From the NCBI RefSeq assembly GCF_003672135.1, contig NC_039511.1, positions 5,854,464 through 5,918,463 of the forward strand: 64,000 nt of DNA, given 5' to 3'. How positions within the stretch are numbered: position 1 is the first letter of the stretch; each line of letters opens with the position of its first letter. A program made the position numbers and the translations under genes. The notes under the pieces were generated by a model. The model saw only the letters and a list, made by a program, of their open reading frames with translations. It searched no databases and was not told the DNA's origin. Below, one piece after another: positions 50,301-61,837 of the stretch. The stretch is from Ooceraea biroi. Its lineage: Eukaryota; Arthropoda; Insecta; Hymenoptera; Formicidae.

Positions 50301-51725
50301 ACCAGATCGGCTGAACTCTGCCTTGACGTTCACCTTCGTGTGTCGCGGATCAGCGACGAGAACACTGAATTTCTTCGACTCGAACACCACCTAGAACAAC
50401 TATGCTATATCTGCCTAGAGGCCGACATTTTCCCAAAGAAGCGACTGTTGAAACGCACTCTTTTTACCTGATTTGGGATGATTTTTAGATTACCGCTCGG
50501 TGTAGCTTGAAACGGAAATACGCGATTCGCCTCGTCACCCTCGTTCACGCTGATAAATGTCGAATTAATGCCTGGTTCTTTGATGTGCGTTTGCTGCGCC
50601 GGAAAAGCCCGGCTCGAGCACAACGCTGATTGCCTTCGCTGCTTTACACCATCCGTTTCCGCTCGTCTGTAAAAAGTATAACTTTTTATTTGCTAATCTT
50701 TTAATTAATTAAGTAATTTTTTTATTATTTCTTTATCGTGATTGTATTATTACTTATCCGACTTCTTTCAGATCTCTTACTTTGGATGATAGTCCATAGG
50801 TTTCGAAACGGCAACTTCAATGGGCGAGCATTGTCTCTTCCAAGTTCTCTCTTCAATACGCTTCTCTGATTTTCGATTAATCTCGTTTTTGTGACAAGCA
50901 ACTATCCGTTCTCGCGACTCGCCAGAATCTGCGGAATGCTTGGCTGCGCATTGAAATTTCTTATCCTTGGAATTTACCTCTATCCGTCTCTCGAAGACAG
51001 CGCGATGACGTCGTGACGGTGACGCAATACGTTCCACCGGATTTGCGGGCGGATAAATATTCACATTCAGGTGAGGCCTCGACGCACGACGATACCTTTT
51101 AGAAGCGGTTCTTCGTCGACATAGCGGATATCTTGGAGATAGAGTTTCTGGAGTTTCAATTACTTTTGTCCTATTGAAACATATTTTGACTGAAGGTTTA
51201 ATTTATATCAATCGCCTTATTAACTTATTAATAAATTATTAATTAATTTATAAGGCTATCATTGCCTTATCTTCTCTATATGTATAACAACACTATTTTT
51301 CGAATTTCTGTCGCACCAATGTCTATTCACTCACTTGTCAGATAACGTAGGACTTGCAGCTGTCGGTTGCGATATTTCCGCTATTGTTTGATCGGATTTT
51401 GCTAAATGCACCAGAGCTTTCGACGAGGATGACGGAGGAGTATTGGATCTTCCGTGATACAGTACAACGACACTGCTTTTACTCGTTCGTGGTCGATCGA
51501 TCGTCAGCGATCGATTTGCTGTATTATCAACTAAAAGTCCCAATCTGGAGTGAATTGACTTTTCAAAATAACTTTTTAAATAATATAAAAGAAATTGTCT
51601 TTCCCGGAATTATAGTTCTGGCAGATAACTTACGTTTCTTACTGTTGCGTCGAATGGCTCTTACGATCCGCGGTGTACTTCTTCCCTTCCTATTGTTAGC
51701 ACAATGCATTAGGCGCCTTGAATGA
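44316..51725 (-). CDS. BTB-BACK domain protein with C-terminal IQ motif
   Basis: Multi-exon minus-strand gene. Supported exons, 5' to 3': about 51655-51725, about 51335-51560, about 50784-51170, about 50470-50670, about 50205-50396, about 49860-50046, 49818-49717, 49425-49305, about 49089-48957, about 48760-48531, about 47705-47495, about 47392-47276, about 47132-46935, about 46620-46460, about 46270-46199, 44932-44708, 44474-44316. The first part is Arg/Ser-rich and disordered-looking. A BTB fold follows (CIVQIDQDEFYCHLLVLQSY), then BACK-like helices (CWAFIDNDELFSEDTAFLLY, VLMSAVRWLMHDW). Near the C-terminus is an IQ motif, MIQATYRGYKVRRKF, a calmodulin-type binding helix. Kelch-type BTB proteins often act as CUL3 adaptors, but no Kelch repeats were seen, so function is open. 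N-terminal exon joins are not all resolved; candidate upstream exons lie near 52130-52870. Confidence 0.7.
44933..46198 (-). other. Large intron of the BTB gene
   Basis: Contains the AAACGTTTA-rich block annotated separately and nothing else recognisable. Confidence 0.55.
45330..45890. repeat. AAACGTTTA-rich repeat block
   Basis: Many short palindromic words aaacgttta/taaacgttt and cgtataat recur. A longer direct repeat, caagtaaacgtttttctgga, appears near 45518 and 45815. The block lies within an intron of the BTB gene. It looks like a degenerate repeat or transposon end array; class unknown. Confidence 0.6.
47817..48386. mobile_element. 570-bp foldback element of the TACAGGGTGTCT family
   Basis: Ends tacagggtgtctgac and gtcagacaccctgta. 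The arms are inverted copies for about 260 bp each with scattered mismatches (for example acgcgtggaca and tgtccacgcgt). A non-palindromic centre around 48085-48130 reads tctcattcatgcgctcgtg. It lies in an intron of the BTB gene, and its core is GC-rich compared with the surroundings. Confidence 0.85.
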
Positions 51726-52129
51726 GATGATAAGACGATTCGCGTCTCAAAAGTTTAAAGCGATCATGAATAAATACGTGCGATCGCTTTAATTTCTAAG
51801 ATAATTACCAGGCTTCCTCTTTAAATTTATGATTGAACCTCTCGTTTTCGCTCGAATACCTTTCTTCGAAAATTATTTGTGACTAGAATATCAAGACAAT
51901 TTGAGCTTATTTATTTGTCTTAATTAGATTGCTGAAGCTAGAATTACAATTTTAGGTAATAATAAAATATAAGTCGCACAAATAATGGAATTTTATGTGT
52001 TCATATATGTATTATTCTTAAGAACAAGAATATATTACGTTTAAAATATTTTATACAAGAAGTGCTTTAAGTTAAGAATGTCTTAAAAATATATCATTAT
52101 TATACATTTTATCTTACCTCCAACTTTTT

Positions 52130-52870
52130 TAGGCAAACACACGAAGGGGAAGATTCGATATTTAAAATATCTTGTGGGATAGTAATCTGACTGTTCTTGT
52201 TGGTAGCTAAAATGTATCTCCACGAAATAATATACATATAAAATACATAATAAACAAAAAAATGTAACGCTTTCTTTAGAATAATTCTAGAAAAAATAAT
52301 ATGGATGTTCAATCTTTTTTATCATGTAAAAAGCGTATTCTGTTACATGCTTTAAACTTGCACGTTTGAATCTCATGAACACTTACATCACTTACGTAAT
52401 TTTGCTTCACTAATCTGTTTATTGACAATCGGATGTTGATGACGATGCAACGATCTCGATGGCAATCCGAAAAATTTTAGTTGAACATTTTTCTTTTTCC
52501 TCAATACTCGACGTGCAAATTGCGATCTTTGATAAGGTTTTATCAGTCTTCCAAAATATTATATTGCGTAATATTGGTAATGGTAAATGAGATTTCAAAT
52601 CCAATCAAGAGTATCGAACATTACCTTGAATTTAATAAATCAAATTCCGAAGAAATATACGAATCTTCTTCAGCAGTTGTAGTAGTGTCGAACTGGTTCT
52701 GCAAATCCGATCGAAAAGTTTCAATGACGAATGAAGTAAATAGATTTGAAAAAGGTAATTGTAAATAAGCATTCACCATACTCACGTCATAACGTGCGAA
52801 ATCACCTCGCATGATACGTAATACGTTCAAAGAGTGATTTGCTGGATTGACATAATAATGGCGGAAAACT
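52130..52870 (-). other. Candidate upstream exons of the BTB gene
   Basis: Three segments have plausible splice borders: about 52760-52870 ending KVFRHYYVNP...GDFARYD at gtgagt, about 52625-52698 (NQFDTTTTAEEDSYISSEF), and about 52400-52550 with a Lys/Arg-rich stretch. A further piece reads TNKNSQITIPQDILNIES at about 52130-52209. Composition fits the disordered N-terminus, but phases do not all join, so membership is tentative. Confidence 0.35.
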
Positions 52871-53526
52871 TTCTTGCCGTTTTTCTCGCGTAAAATAAAA
52901 AGTAATACAAATATATATAGTATAAATGAATCCTGTATGACGTTTAAAACGAACGGAACATTTGTAAAAGTGCGACGTGCGCGTGTCCAGAAAGACCTTA
53001 GATACCGATAAATGAATGCCGATTGACAAAAGAACATTCTGTTCCGTTTTCTGATAGTTCTTGAAATTTTAAATCTTGCTTGCTTTAAATACCTAATAAA
53101 AATGTCATGAATTTTATTTTCTTATATTATTATATTATTATATAATGTAATAAAAATATACAAAATATAAAATAATAATGTATAATTTTATTTTTTTGTT
53201 ATTCTATCTTTTATATTATTATATAACATGATAAAATAAATACATAATATAAAATAATAATATACAAGGTTTTCGATGATAAGTTTTTTTATCGTATGTA
53301 GAGTAGAAATGTTGACGTCGGACAGAGAGAACGGTGGGATTCTATTTCAGGTTTAAGCGTTTCCGACTCAAGGGATATGAAGCCTGTACTTGATAATATC
53401 TCGGACTATTTGCTGATATAAGTGGACACATTAAAATAATTTTGTGATGGTGCCGACAGGACGTTCACAGACGGAATTATTAAAGACAATCATCTTTGTA
53501 TCGTGGTGCACGCAACCGGGGCAAAG

Positions 53527-56500
53527 ATGAAAGTACACAATAGTCTTCTTTCTGCATATATTGTTCTAGTACTGAGTTCTACTGATATGCACGAGATGCA
53601 GTTCTTCGATGGTCGCAACTATAGAATCAATAAAGTCCTTCTATTGTGCATTGGCCAATGGCCGTATCAAACGAGCAAAAGTAGCAGCGCTATTATTGTC
53701 ATTATAGTATCTTTAGCTGGCACGCAATTTGTCGCAAAGGTACGAAAAAGCATACTTAACGTCACGTGAATTTAGAATCGTTTGTTCATCTCACATAAGA
53801 ATTTTATCAATTTTTCTTTACATGTATAAAAATATTATTTTGCAATTGAGACAACGTTTGTACATACAAAGGCAAGTTATTTAAGTATCGGCCAAAAGTA
53901 TATAACCTTTTTGATTTTGAATAAAATTTATTTACACAAGTTGTGGTTTTGGTGATTTAATGAAAAGCCATTTGTTCGGTGAGCTATAGTTACTATGAAA
54001 ACATATTTTGCTTTGATAGCATCCATCCATGCACTTTGAACCAAATTATGCTCAAAAAATTAAAAAGGTGATATATTTTTGGCCGGTACTATATATTTTA
54101 TAATTGCATGTATTGGGCTCAGATATGTGGTTTATTTTCCATTGATGATATCGATGTTTTCATCGATTCTCTTTCGCCGTTAGTGGTTGATATAGGATGT
54201 GGAGTGAAATTAATAACTTGTATATTAAAAGCACCAGAGGTACGTGACGCGTCGCTATCATGTCTAAATTCTAACTATTCATAATATTCATGATCAATGA
54301 TTGATATAGATACGTAATAAATAAGGGATAATTTTTAATAATAATTATTTATTATAGTGCAATTAACAAGCACTTATAAAATCACAAATATGTTAAAAAA
54401 TTAAAAAATTTATGATTTTTTTATAAATGAGGAAAACGTAAAGTTTAATTGTAGATTCGAGCACTGTTCGACCAAATACAAAGTGATTGGCAATCGCTGA
54501 TGACGTCCACGAAAATTAAGATTCTTGATACTTACGCGCAGAATGGACGGAAATTTACGATCATATACGCGAGTAAGCACATTGATTTCACATATAGCAA
54601 AGAGATATTTAATCCTCAAGTATCTTTGTTTTATAAAATAATTCACAAAACATATATCTTTTTTTCGAATATTTATCTTCTATTGTTAGAATCAAAACAT
54701 ACATCAGCAATTTTTCCCAAAAGATCACAAGACATTTAATAAAGAATAAGTAAAAACTAAGAAGAAATACTTGTATCCCTATTTAGGTACTTTGTATTCT
54801 GCGTTGATATTATTTATGTTGGTGCCATTACAATCATTATTATTAGAGTCCTCTTTGAATAGTACAAATCGACCATTGTTGCATCGGGTTGAATATTACA
54901 TTGATATGGATAAATATTATTTTCCTATCTTGATTCACGGGTATCTAACAGCTATTGTATGTATAAGCATAGCTATCGCGACAGATACGATGTATGTGAT
55001 CATGGTACAACACGTTTGCGGATTATTTACAATTATCGGGTAAGCAACTTATCAGTTCTTGTCAATCTTTAATATATTACTAAAAATCAAGAGTTATATG
55101 TGTGAAATATATTAAATAATTAATAACACAATAAAAGTAAAATTCTGAAAATTGTATCGACTATTTCAGACAAGAGATGGAGAATATAATAAAGAAAGAT
55201 AATAAAGATAGTCTTCAGATAAATCTTTATCCAACTGTACAAGATGATAAACCATATGAAAATATTATAAAGAGCATTTATGCACACAAAAGGGTTTTAA
55301 GGTTTGCGCTCTAAACTTTTATTTCTTATTCTAACTTAAATATTTCCATACATGTTTATATAGATGTTTATATTAATAAAAAAAATGTATAAACCGAATA
55401 TTTACATCAAAAATTTTATATAAGTAATTCGCATATTGAATAAAGGTTCGCTAATCTCATTGAAACTGCGTTCAACCAAATGTTCCTCGTGTTAGCAGGT
55501 TTTAATATGCTTATCATGAGCATGACAGGCGTCACGGTATGTCCGGTTTTACACATATCATTTAAATAGCAGTTATTTTAATTTTCTAATATTATTAAAT
55601 TTTTAATATGAGTATTAATTGTTTCATCTAAATAATAAATCGCTCACAGATTTTTACGTAATAAACAAATCTGAAAATTTTTTATAATTAGTAATATAGA
55701 AATATAGAAACAATATAGAAAAAATATAAAACGTCGAAATATGAAAATTATATAATATAAATATATCTAATTTATATATTTGTATTTAGCTAATTTATTA
55801 ATCCTACTAGGCAGTGACAAATGTGGACAAACCGGAAGAATTTCTAAGGCAAATAACATTCGCATGCGCTTTGTTAGTACATCTGTTCTTCGAGAGTTTT
55901 CAAGCGCAACGTTTAATCGATCACAGTGCGCACATTTATATTAGATTGTTAGTATGTACGAGTATTAATGTATTATAAAAATATAATTGAGAGAACAATA
56001 ACCATGTGTTATATCTGTAAAATATTCAATTACAATCTCTCATTGCTGTCTATAGCAGCGTGTCCTATAATAATTTCCTTCCCGTTTATTTTAAAGCTAA
56101 ATAAGGAAAATAAAATTACTTAGATATTATATAGGTACTTACGTTTCTCAGAGTATTTATGTTTTTGTAGAATGAATATAGCATGGTATCAGACCTCAAT
56201 TCGGACAAGAAAAATCTTACTCTTCATGATAATGAGGACGCGAGAACCATGTGTGTTAACGGCAGGAAAAATGTTCGTTATATCCATGGATACTTTCTCT
56301 ACGGTAAGGTATTGTACATGATACATGTATAACATAAAATGCTTGAAACTATTTTTGTCTACGTATAGTCAATCATATATTTAATAATTTATTTAAGTTG
56401 GTTAATACTTATCTTACTATATTATATATTAGAATAATCCAAAAGAAAAGCACGTTTATACTGACAATTTACATTAAAATTTTGTCGTGTTCATATATAT

Positions 56501-56590
56501 ACACATATCGCATTTTAATATCATTTATTCTTTTTCAAGATTGTACGTACGTCGGTGTCATATTTCACGATGCTACGTTCAATGCAGTAA
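53527..56590 (+). CDS. Insect odorant receptor (7tm_6 family)
   Basis: Nine exons: 53527-53739, 54123-54239, 54455-54572, 54787-55039, 55170-55301, 55446-55536, 55811-55947, 56171-56303, 56540-56590. They sum to 1245 nt (414 residues), the usual length of the family, with consistent phase and good GT-AG sites. Markers: NYRINKVLLLCIGQWPYQ near the N-terminus; several hydrophobic segments; NIAWYQTS in the second-to-last exon; and the C-terminal signature VRTSVSYFTMLRSMQ. These receptors form ligand-gated cation channels with Orco in antennal neuron membranes. The ligand cannot be predicted. It is a single copy here and convergent with TERT, whose stop is about 260 bp away. Confidence 0.9.
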
Positions 56591-56852
56591 CTAATCTACG
56601 TCGTTATTACGCAAGCTGCCATCGTCGTATCAGAAACTTTTCATGAAACGATGACAAATGTAACTACGTTACATATCTATCAATAGATTTGTATATAATA
56701 TAGAAATTTAAGCAGTTATTAATTATATGTATATGAAGCGATCTACGAAATCTTTATTAAATTATTAATCTTTATTAAAAACTTAAAAATACACATAATA
56801 GTACATATAAAAGTAAAAATACATATATTATAATATAATAGTATAGAAAGCT

Positions 56853-59329
56853 TTAAAATTGAACGTCACATCCCAGAAACTTAATCTTTGTAGGTGTGTA
56901 CGGTAGGCCTACATTGGACTCTATTTTGTTGGGATTGAATTTCACATTGTAGTCCGGTATCCCGTTCCTTACCAGCTCTAAAACTCTATGTAAAATAGAA
57001 TGATACTACATAAAATGGAAAAACTAAAATAAAATGATACTATACCTATGATATAATGTATGCATATTCGGTACGCGCGATATATCACAAGCATTGCGAG
57101 ATCTGAAAATTTGACTTACTCTGTTGCAGCATGTTCACTCTCAGTAATATATAATATGTCATCAACATATCTCCTTAAAAATCCCTTGCTTATGTACTCG
57201 GAAAATAGCTCGTTAATCATGTGTTGATAATATATGTCGGATAAAATAGGCGATGTGGAGATACCCTGTGGGACACCAAGCTTTATCGAGTACACGCGAT
57301 CATTCAATTTAACCTGCGATGGAAGCATTAATATAAAACTTAATATAAAACATCGATTTATATTAAGTTAAGACGTATTTATTTGCTCTACCTTTTGCTG
57401 AAATATCAATTTCTGTATTTTACTAACTAGTTTCCCCCTTGAAACTGATTTTAAACATGCTTCGCTTGACTCTATATTCTTCAATGCACTTTTGAGATCT
57501 TTAAATAGCACTGTTTGTGCTTTGTTCTGGTTCTTATTCTTCATACAGCTCTTTCTAGCTCTTGATAGCATACAAGTCGATAATGAGAGTGGCTTATTAT
57601 GCGACAATTCTCTGCAGTACATTTTGATGATATCGTATAATTTTTCTATACAAAATTAAATGATTATACAATGTTAACATTTGTTAAAATAATTATTTAT
57701 GAACGAAATGAGTCTCAAATTATACCTTGTATTATCGAGCCGAATGCATCCTGTATATCGCAACACACGTAGTATAATCGATTCTTGGTCGACTCTTTAA
57801 ACTTATTAATATCTTCGTGACACCTCGTTACATTTCGCACTTTCTTACTCAACTTTGTGGCGTATAGTTGTTGTAAAAATCTCAAAGTAACATCAATATC
57901 GTCGAAAATTGGTTTAATAGCATATCTGAAATTATATGTAATATAAATGATTCATGATATTCCCGATTTCTTTTTTTTGTCTACTTGTAGTATTTGTAAC
58001 AGAACAATGTGCAAAGAATGTTTCAAGAAAATGTTTATATACTTGGCTAAAAATACAGCTCTCACGCCAGAAGAGCCCGGAATAAATTTGTAACTTCCGA
58101 TGGGTATAAAAGATGGTAGTTTAGCTAGTGATGTAGGTGATGTAGGTGTCCATGGTTCCAGAGCACCACTACTTTCTTTCTCCTTTATAAACTCTTCTTG
58201 CATCCTGCACCAATCGTCTTTTGTGATGTAAACCCACTGTCCCTTAAGTGGTATTAACACCACGTACTTATGAAGAATCTTTACAACATATTGCGCGAAA
58301 AACCAATGTAACAGTTTTAGAATCATTATCCACCGTCCATTATTACTCTCAATTGAATGCAACCAGTTAATTTTGGAAATCTATGAAAGAATAACGTCAC
58401 ATGAAGCATTCAGTGTCCAAATTGATCAAGAAAAGATATAATCCAAGTAAAATCAAGATACGTTCTTTTGATATCCTCAAACAGACGTACATCAAGTCTT
58501 TTCAATAGTGGTCGTATATCTAGTGATGCACCCATAGCAGTACCATCCTCTTTGTGCAAAGTTCTTTTAAAAGGTTTCTTTATTTTCATTCTCTTTGGAA
58601 CGGTTTTCAACAGACAATTTATCGTATGTTTTAAAACTTTTACATTTCGTGCCGTTCCAAACAATTCCACTGGAATAATCTTACGCAGCAATATTTTCAC
58701 AAAAGTTTGCATGAAACGCATGTGGATTTGATTCTTGTATTTCTGCTTTGCATACTTTTTATCTCCTGTTGCTATTACGAATTTTAATTTATCGAGATAA
58801 TTGAATCGGTTGTGCTGATTCTTAAAAGATTCCAGTATTGGTGACAATGCAGGAATAACATTATCAAAGTTACTATAAGAGCGACTAGGTCCAATATGCG
58901 TGCCTATAATCCTCCGGCATATTTCTCGTCCCGTATTACCTCTTTCTAGAATATGATATCTCGAAATCTGGGCTTTAGTAGGATTAATTCCCTCCCTCAT
59001 TTGACATCTGGAGGCAAATAAGTTCACCATGGAATTATAATCTTTTAACGGGACGGAAGATGCAACTTTGGCTTCTGATTCTGCCCAACGACCTCTTTTA
59101 TTTTGTGTCTTGAAGTTTTTCTTGAAAAAGGGATACTTTCTCTTTCTAGAAAAAGAAAACAGGTAATTTAGAAGAAAGTATAAATGAAGAGTAATAAGAA
59201 ACTCGAGCTTTAAAAAGTATTGCACTATCTCTTAAAAGTGAAAGAAACTATACATATTCAGAGACATCTGTGTGCTAGAGAATTGGGATAATATATTTCA
59301 TAAATAATAAAAACCTGTTAGGAAACATC
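56853..59329 (-). CDS. TERT: Telomerase reverse transcriptase, compact form
   Basis: Seven exons: 59329-59316, 59145-58491, 58380-58043, 57925-57726, 57645-57392, 57313-57120, 56985-56853, summing to 1788 nt (595 residues) with matching phases. TERT-specific RNA-binding signatures: IPVELFGTARN (about residue 160), then LLKRLDISKINWLHS and LLHWFFAQYVVKIL around 215-256, matching the CP/QFP/T region of TERTs in order. RT motifs: CDIQDAFGSI (A), GVPQGISTSP (B'), RYVDDILYI (C), NPNK then FLGCDVQF (D/E). All three catalytic Asp are present. There is no N-terminal TEN domain, as in other insect TERTs. Oddly, the frame stops right after motif E, so no thumb (CTE) is seen. Penelope RT was considered, but the TRBD motifs and host-type introns favour TERT. 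The enzyme adds telomere repeats in the nucleus. Confidence 0.85.
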
Positions 59330-60232
59330 TTTCTACGGATACTATTCTCGCAATCTGCCACAATCTTTTGCCTTCTTAACCGTTCTTAACCTTCACGTTC
59401 AAAATCACGATTCCAGCAATACGGAAATGAGCGGGAAACAGCGGGAAACAGCATCCGCGTACTTTCTTAAGCCCAGTCTACAATGGCATTAAGAAGTAAG
59501 AGTTCCCATCGTTCCCATTGGTCCGTTTTTGAAATAATCGATATTTACTGATAACTGCCATTGTAAAATGAGCTTTACTTCTGTATCTCATCGTGGGTAC
59601 GGTCCAAGTCACGCTTCGACGCGCTTCTAGACACTTTCCATCCTTTTCTTTCTGTCAAATGAGAAGAAGATAGAAAGTGTCTAGAAACGCTTCGAAGCGT
59701 GACTTGGACCGTACCCCGTATTTGACTATCCGATAAATTTGGATAACTCATTGTAGCATGTCAAGTTGCACGTTGTACAGTATAAAATAGAAAACCTTAT
59801 CAGTAATACTTATTAATAACGAAATAGAAATCTGGAATAATAAATTGATTAATAAACGCATTTGATAAAGCATTGCTTATCGATCAACTTGCCGGCCGGT
59901 GTATTTATTGTATGCAATAGAAGTAAAGAACGATTCGCAATAGTGGACACTAATAAGGTAATGTTATTATTCTATATTATCTTAGTTAAAAGTCGAACGA
60001 GTATAATTCTTATTAATTTTATTGAAACATTTTAGATAAAAAGCACGTGTGCTGCAACTGTAATACATTTATTGGACAAGTTAACCTAATCTAACCTAAT
60101 CATAGTTCACTCATGATACATACAACGTGATATTGATTAGCATTACTAAATTGTGAGTTGCTTATCGAATATAAAGAAGTCTCGAGGTGAGGAGCATAGA
60201 TTTGAAAAAAGGCAAGAGCTTCTTCCATTGTG
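59330..60232. promoter_or_regulatory. Divergent intergenic region between TERT and the RRM-like gene
   Basis: About 900 bp separates the two start codons on opposite strands, so both promoters should be here. No TATA element is convincing. It contains the palindrome at 59595-59716. Confidence 0.5.
59595..59716. repeat. 122-bp inverted repeat in the TERT/RRM intergenic region
   Basis: Arms of about 45 bp run gggtacggtccaagtcacgc through tctagacactttc, and the complement returns after a loop of about 30 bp. A few mismatches occur around the middle of the arms. Could be a foldback element remnant or a cruciform-forming regulatory site. Confidence 0.8.
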
Positions 60233-61837
60233 ATGAATTGTGATAAGTATTACAAAGTAGAGAACGATGGGACGTACAATGTACATTTTTTGAACAGCGA
60301 GGGATACAATATAGAAGAAATAAAAGGCATATTTTCAGCTTTTGGAAAAGTTTTAGCGGTAAATGTTGCCGGAGATACCTATGGATATAGATTTATCAAG
60401 TATAGGACGTTGGATGAAATAATCCGTTGTGTCCAAGGCTTACAAAATAACAGTTCGATACGATTATTGCCAGAAAAGTTGAGACATAATGTAAGCAGAA
60501 AGGTGGAAGAGAACGATTCAAATCAGTGGCAGCTACCAAAGAGAGAAAACTCATTCTCTCTCTTTAATATTGATAAGCAATTTACATCAAACTTTCATGA
60601 CACAAACCTGAAAGCGACACCCACTTTCAATCTACAAACTTATGAGCAAGATAACATATCTGATAAAGCTCAAGCTTACTTGAATATCAATTCTGAAAAT
60701 GCGATACATTACAATAAATATAGGGCAGACACAATTAATTCAGGGAAATCAAATTCGTCGGATTCTAACAGACATTCTCCATTTTTAGGACAAGAAGGTT
60801 GCAGCGACAAGAACTTTTCAAACACAATGAATTTTGAAAGATATTACAGAGAAACGAAGGATTCGTGTTACAGCGTACATTTTATAAACAAAAAAGGCCT
60901 TACCTTGGACGAGATAAAGGAATTATTTTCATCGTATGGAAACGTCTTAAATGTATATGATAATGATAATAGATTCGTGTTTGTCAAATATAAAACAGTA
61001 GCTGAGACGGTGAACTGTTTGAAAGGATTACAGAACAACAGTACAATAAGCATATTACCACAAAAGGATAAAATGAACAGTACGACTAAGAGAACGGATC
61101 AAAACGGAAGTCAAGAAACGTCCACTACTAGGACGCGACTCTCGAGCTTCAGTTATAATAAAACACCCGCGGAAGCTGGAAACAGATTGTCATCGTTTGT
61201 TATGAGAACATCGAATTTAAGTAACAGAAAAGATGACAAATCACCTTTGGCATCCACCGAGAAACTCTCAATTTCCTCGAGACAAGAACATTTCGGCAGT
61301 GATAAAGCGTCCAATGAGAAACCCGCACTTTCCTCGAGACAAGAAAACTTCGGCAGCGATAAAGCATCTGATCACAATTGGACGCAAGGACAATCGGATG
61401 GTTCCTCTCATTTTCTGGCAAAAGCTGATGGGGACAACTACGTGGATAATAATATAAGTAACATACCGGCCTTAATTTCTGACGCGGAAATAAAGAAGAG
61501 AGATTTCGATGCTACATCGGAGTCGTCGTTACTAGCGGAACTGAATAATGCCTCGGCCAAAACGTTTGTAATGCCGATGCAGGAAGTAATTGTTGCTAAC
61601 ATTCATACGAACTATGGCATGTATTACATTTTACATTTGTTTGAAAAATATAATCCAATTGCGGCGACGACGGTACAGACTATCCCTGAAACTGACATAC
61701 GGTATTGTCACGTTTATTTTGAGACCGTACAGGATGCTACGGCGGTTGAAAAAGAATTCGATAACTTTGTTTTATCTGGAAGAAGCCTTATTGTTTTACG
61801 AAAATTACAGTTGATTAAAGAAGTTAAGATTAAATAG
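60233..61837 (+). CDS. Protein with three RRM-like units, single exon
   Basis: A 534-residue frame without introns; the first ATG in frame is at 60233 (MNCDKYYKVE). Residues about 10-85 and about 210-285 are clear duplicates with the beta-alpha-beta-beta-alpha-beta order of an RNA-recognition motif: YNVHFLNSEGYNIEEIK and YSVHFINKKGLTLDEIK, each ending with LQNNS-I-LLP/ILP. A third unit (about 445-525: VIVANIHTNYGMYYILHLF ... GRSLIVLRK) has the same predicted order. The RNP aromatic positions are only partly kept. Linkers are Ser/Asn/Asp-rich. A 22-residue tandem repeat (SSRQEHFGSDKAS / SSRQENFGSDKAS) lies near 345-390. No named family recognised. RNA or protein binding is inferred. It could be a retroposed copy, or its 5' UTR introns may be unseen. 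Confidence 0.8.
   Translation: MNCDKYYKVENDGTYNVHFLNSEGYNIEEIKGIFSAFGKVLAVNVAGDTYGYRFIKYRTLDEIIRCVQGLQNNSSIRLLPEKLRHNVSRKVEENDSNQWQLPKRENSFSLFNIDKQFTSNFHDTNLKATPTFNLQTYEQDNISDKAQAYLNINSENAIHYNKYRADTINSGKSNSSDSNRHSPFLGQEGCSDKNFSNTMNFERYYRETKDSCYSVHFINKKGLTLDEIKELFSSYGNVLNVYDNDNRFVFVKYKTVAETVNCLKGLQNNSTISILPQKDKMNSTTKRTDQNGSQETSTTRTRLSSFSYNKTPAEAGNRLSSFVMRTSNLSNRKDDKSPLASTEKLSISSRQEHFGSDKASNEKPALSSRQENFGSDKASDHNWTQGQSDGSSHFLAKADGDNYVDNNISNIPALISDAEIKKRDFDATSESSLLAELNNASAKTFVMPMQEVIVANIHTNYGMYYILHLFEKYNPIAATTVQTIPETDIRYCHVYFETVQDATAVEKEFDNFVLSGRSLIVLRKLQLIKEVKIK

Noticed and set aside
50040..50471. 143-codon plus-strand frame
   Set aside because: It is antisense to two BTB-gene exons with good splice sites and has no recognisable motif.
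56853..59329. Penelope-like RT as an alternative to TERT
   Set aside because: The TRBD motifs (VELFGTARN, DISKINWL, LLHWFFAQYVV), absence of an endonuclease and six host-type introns with matching phases favour TERT.
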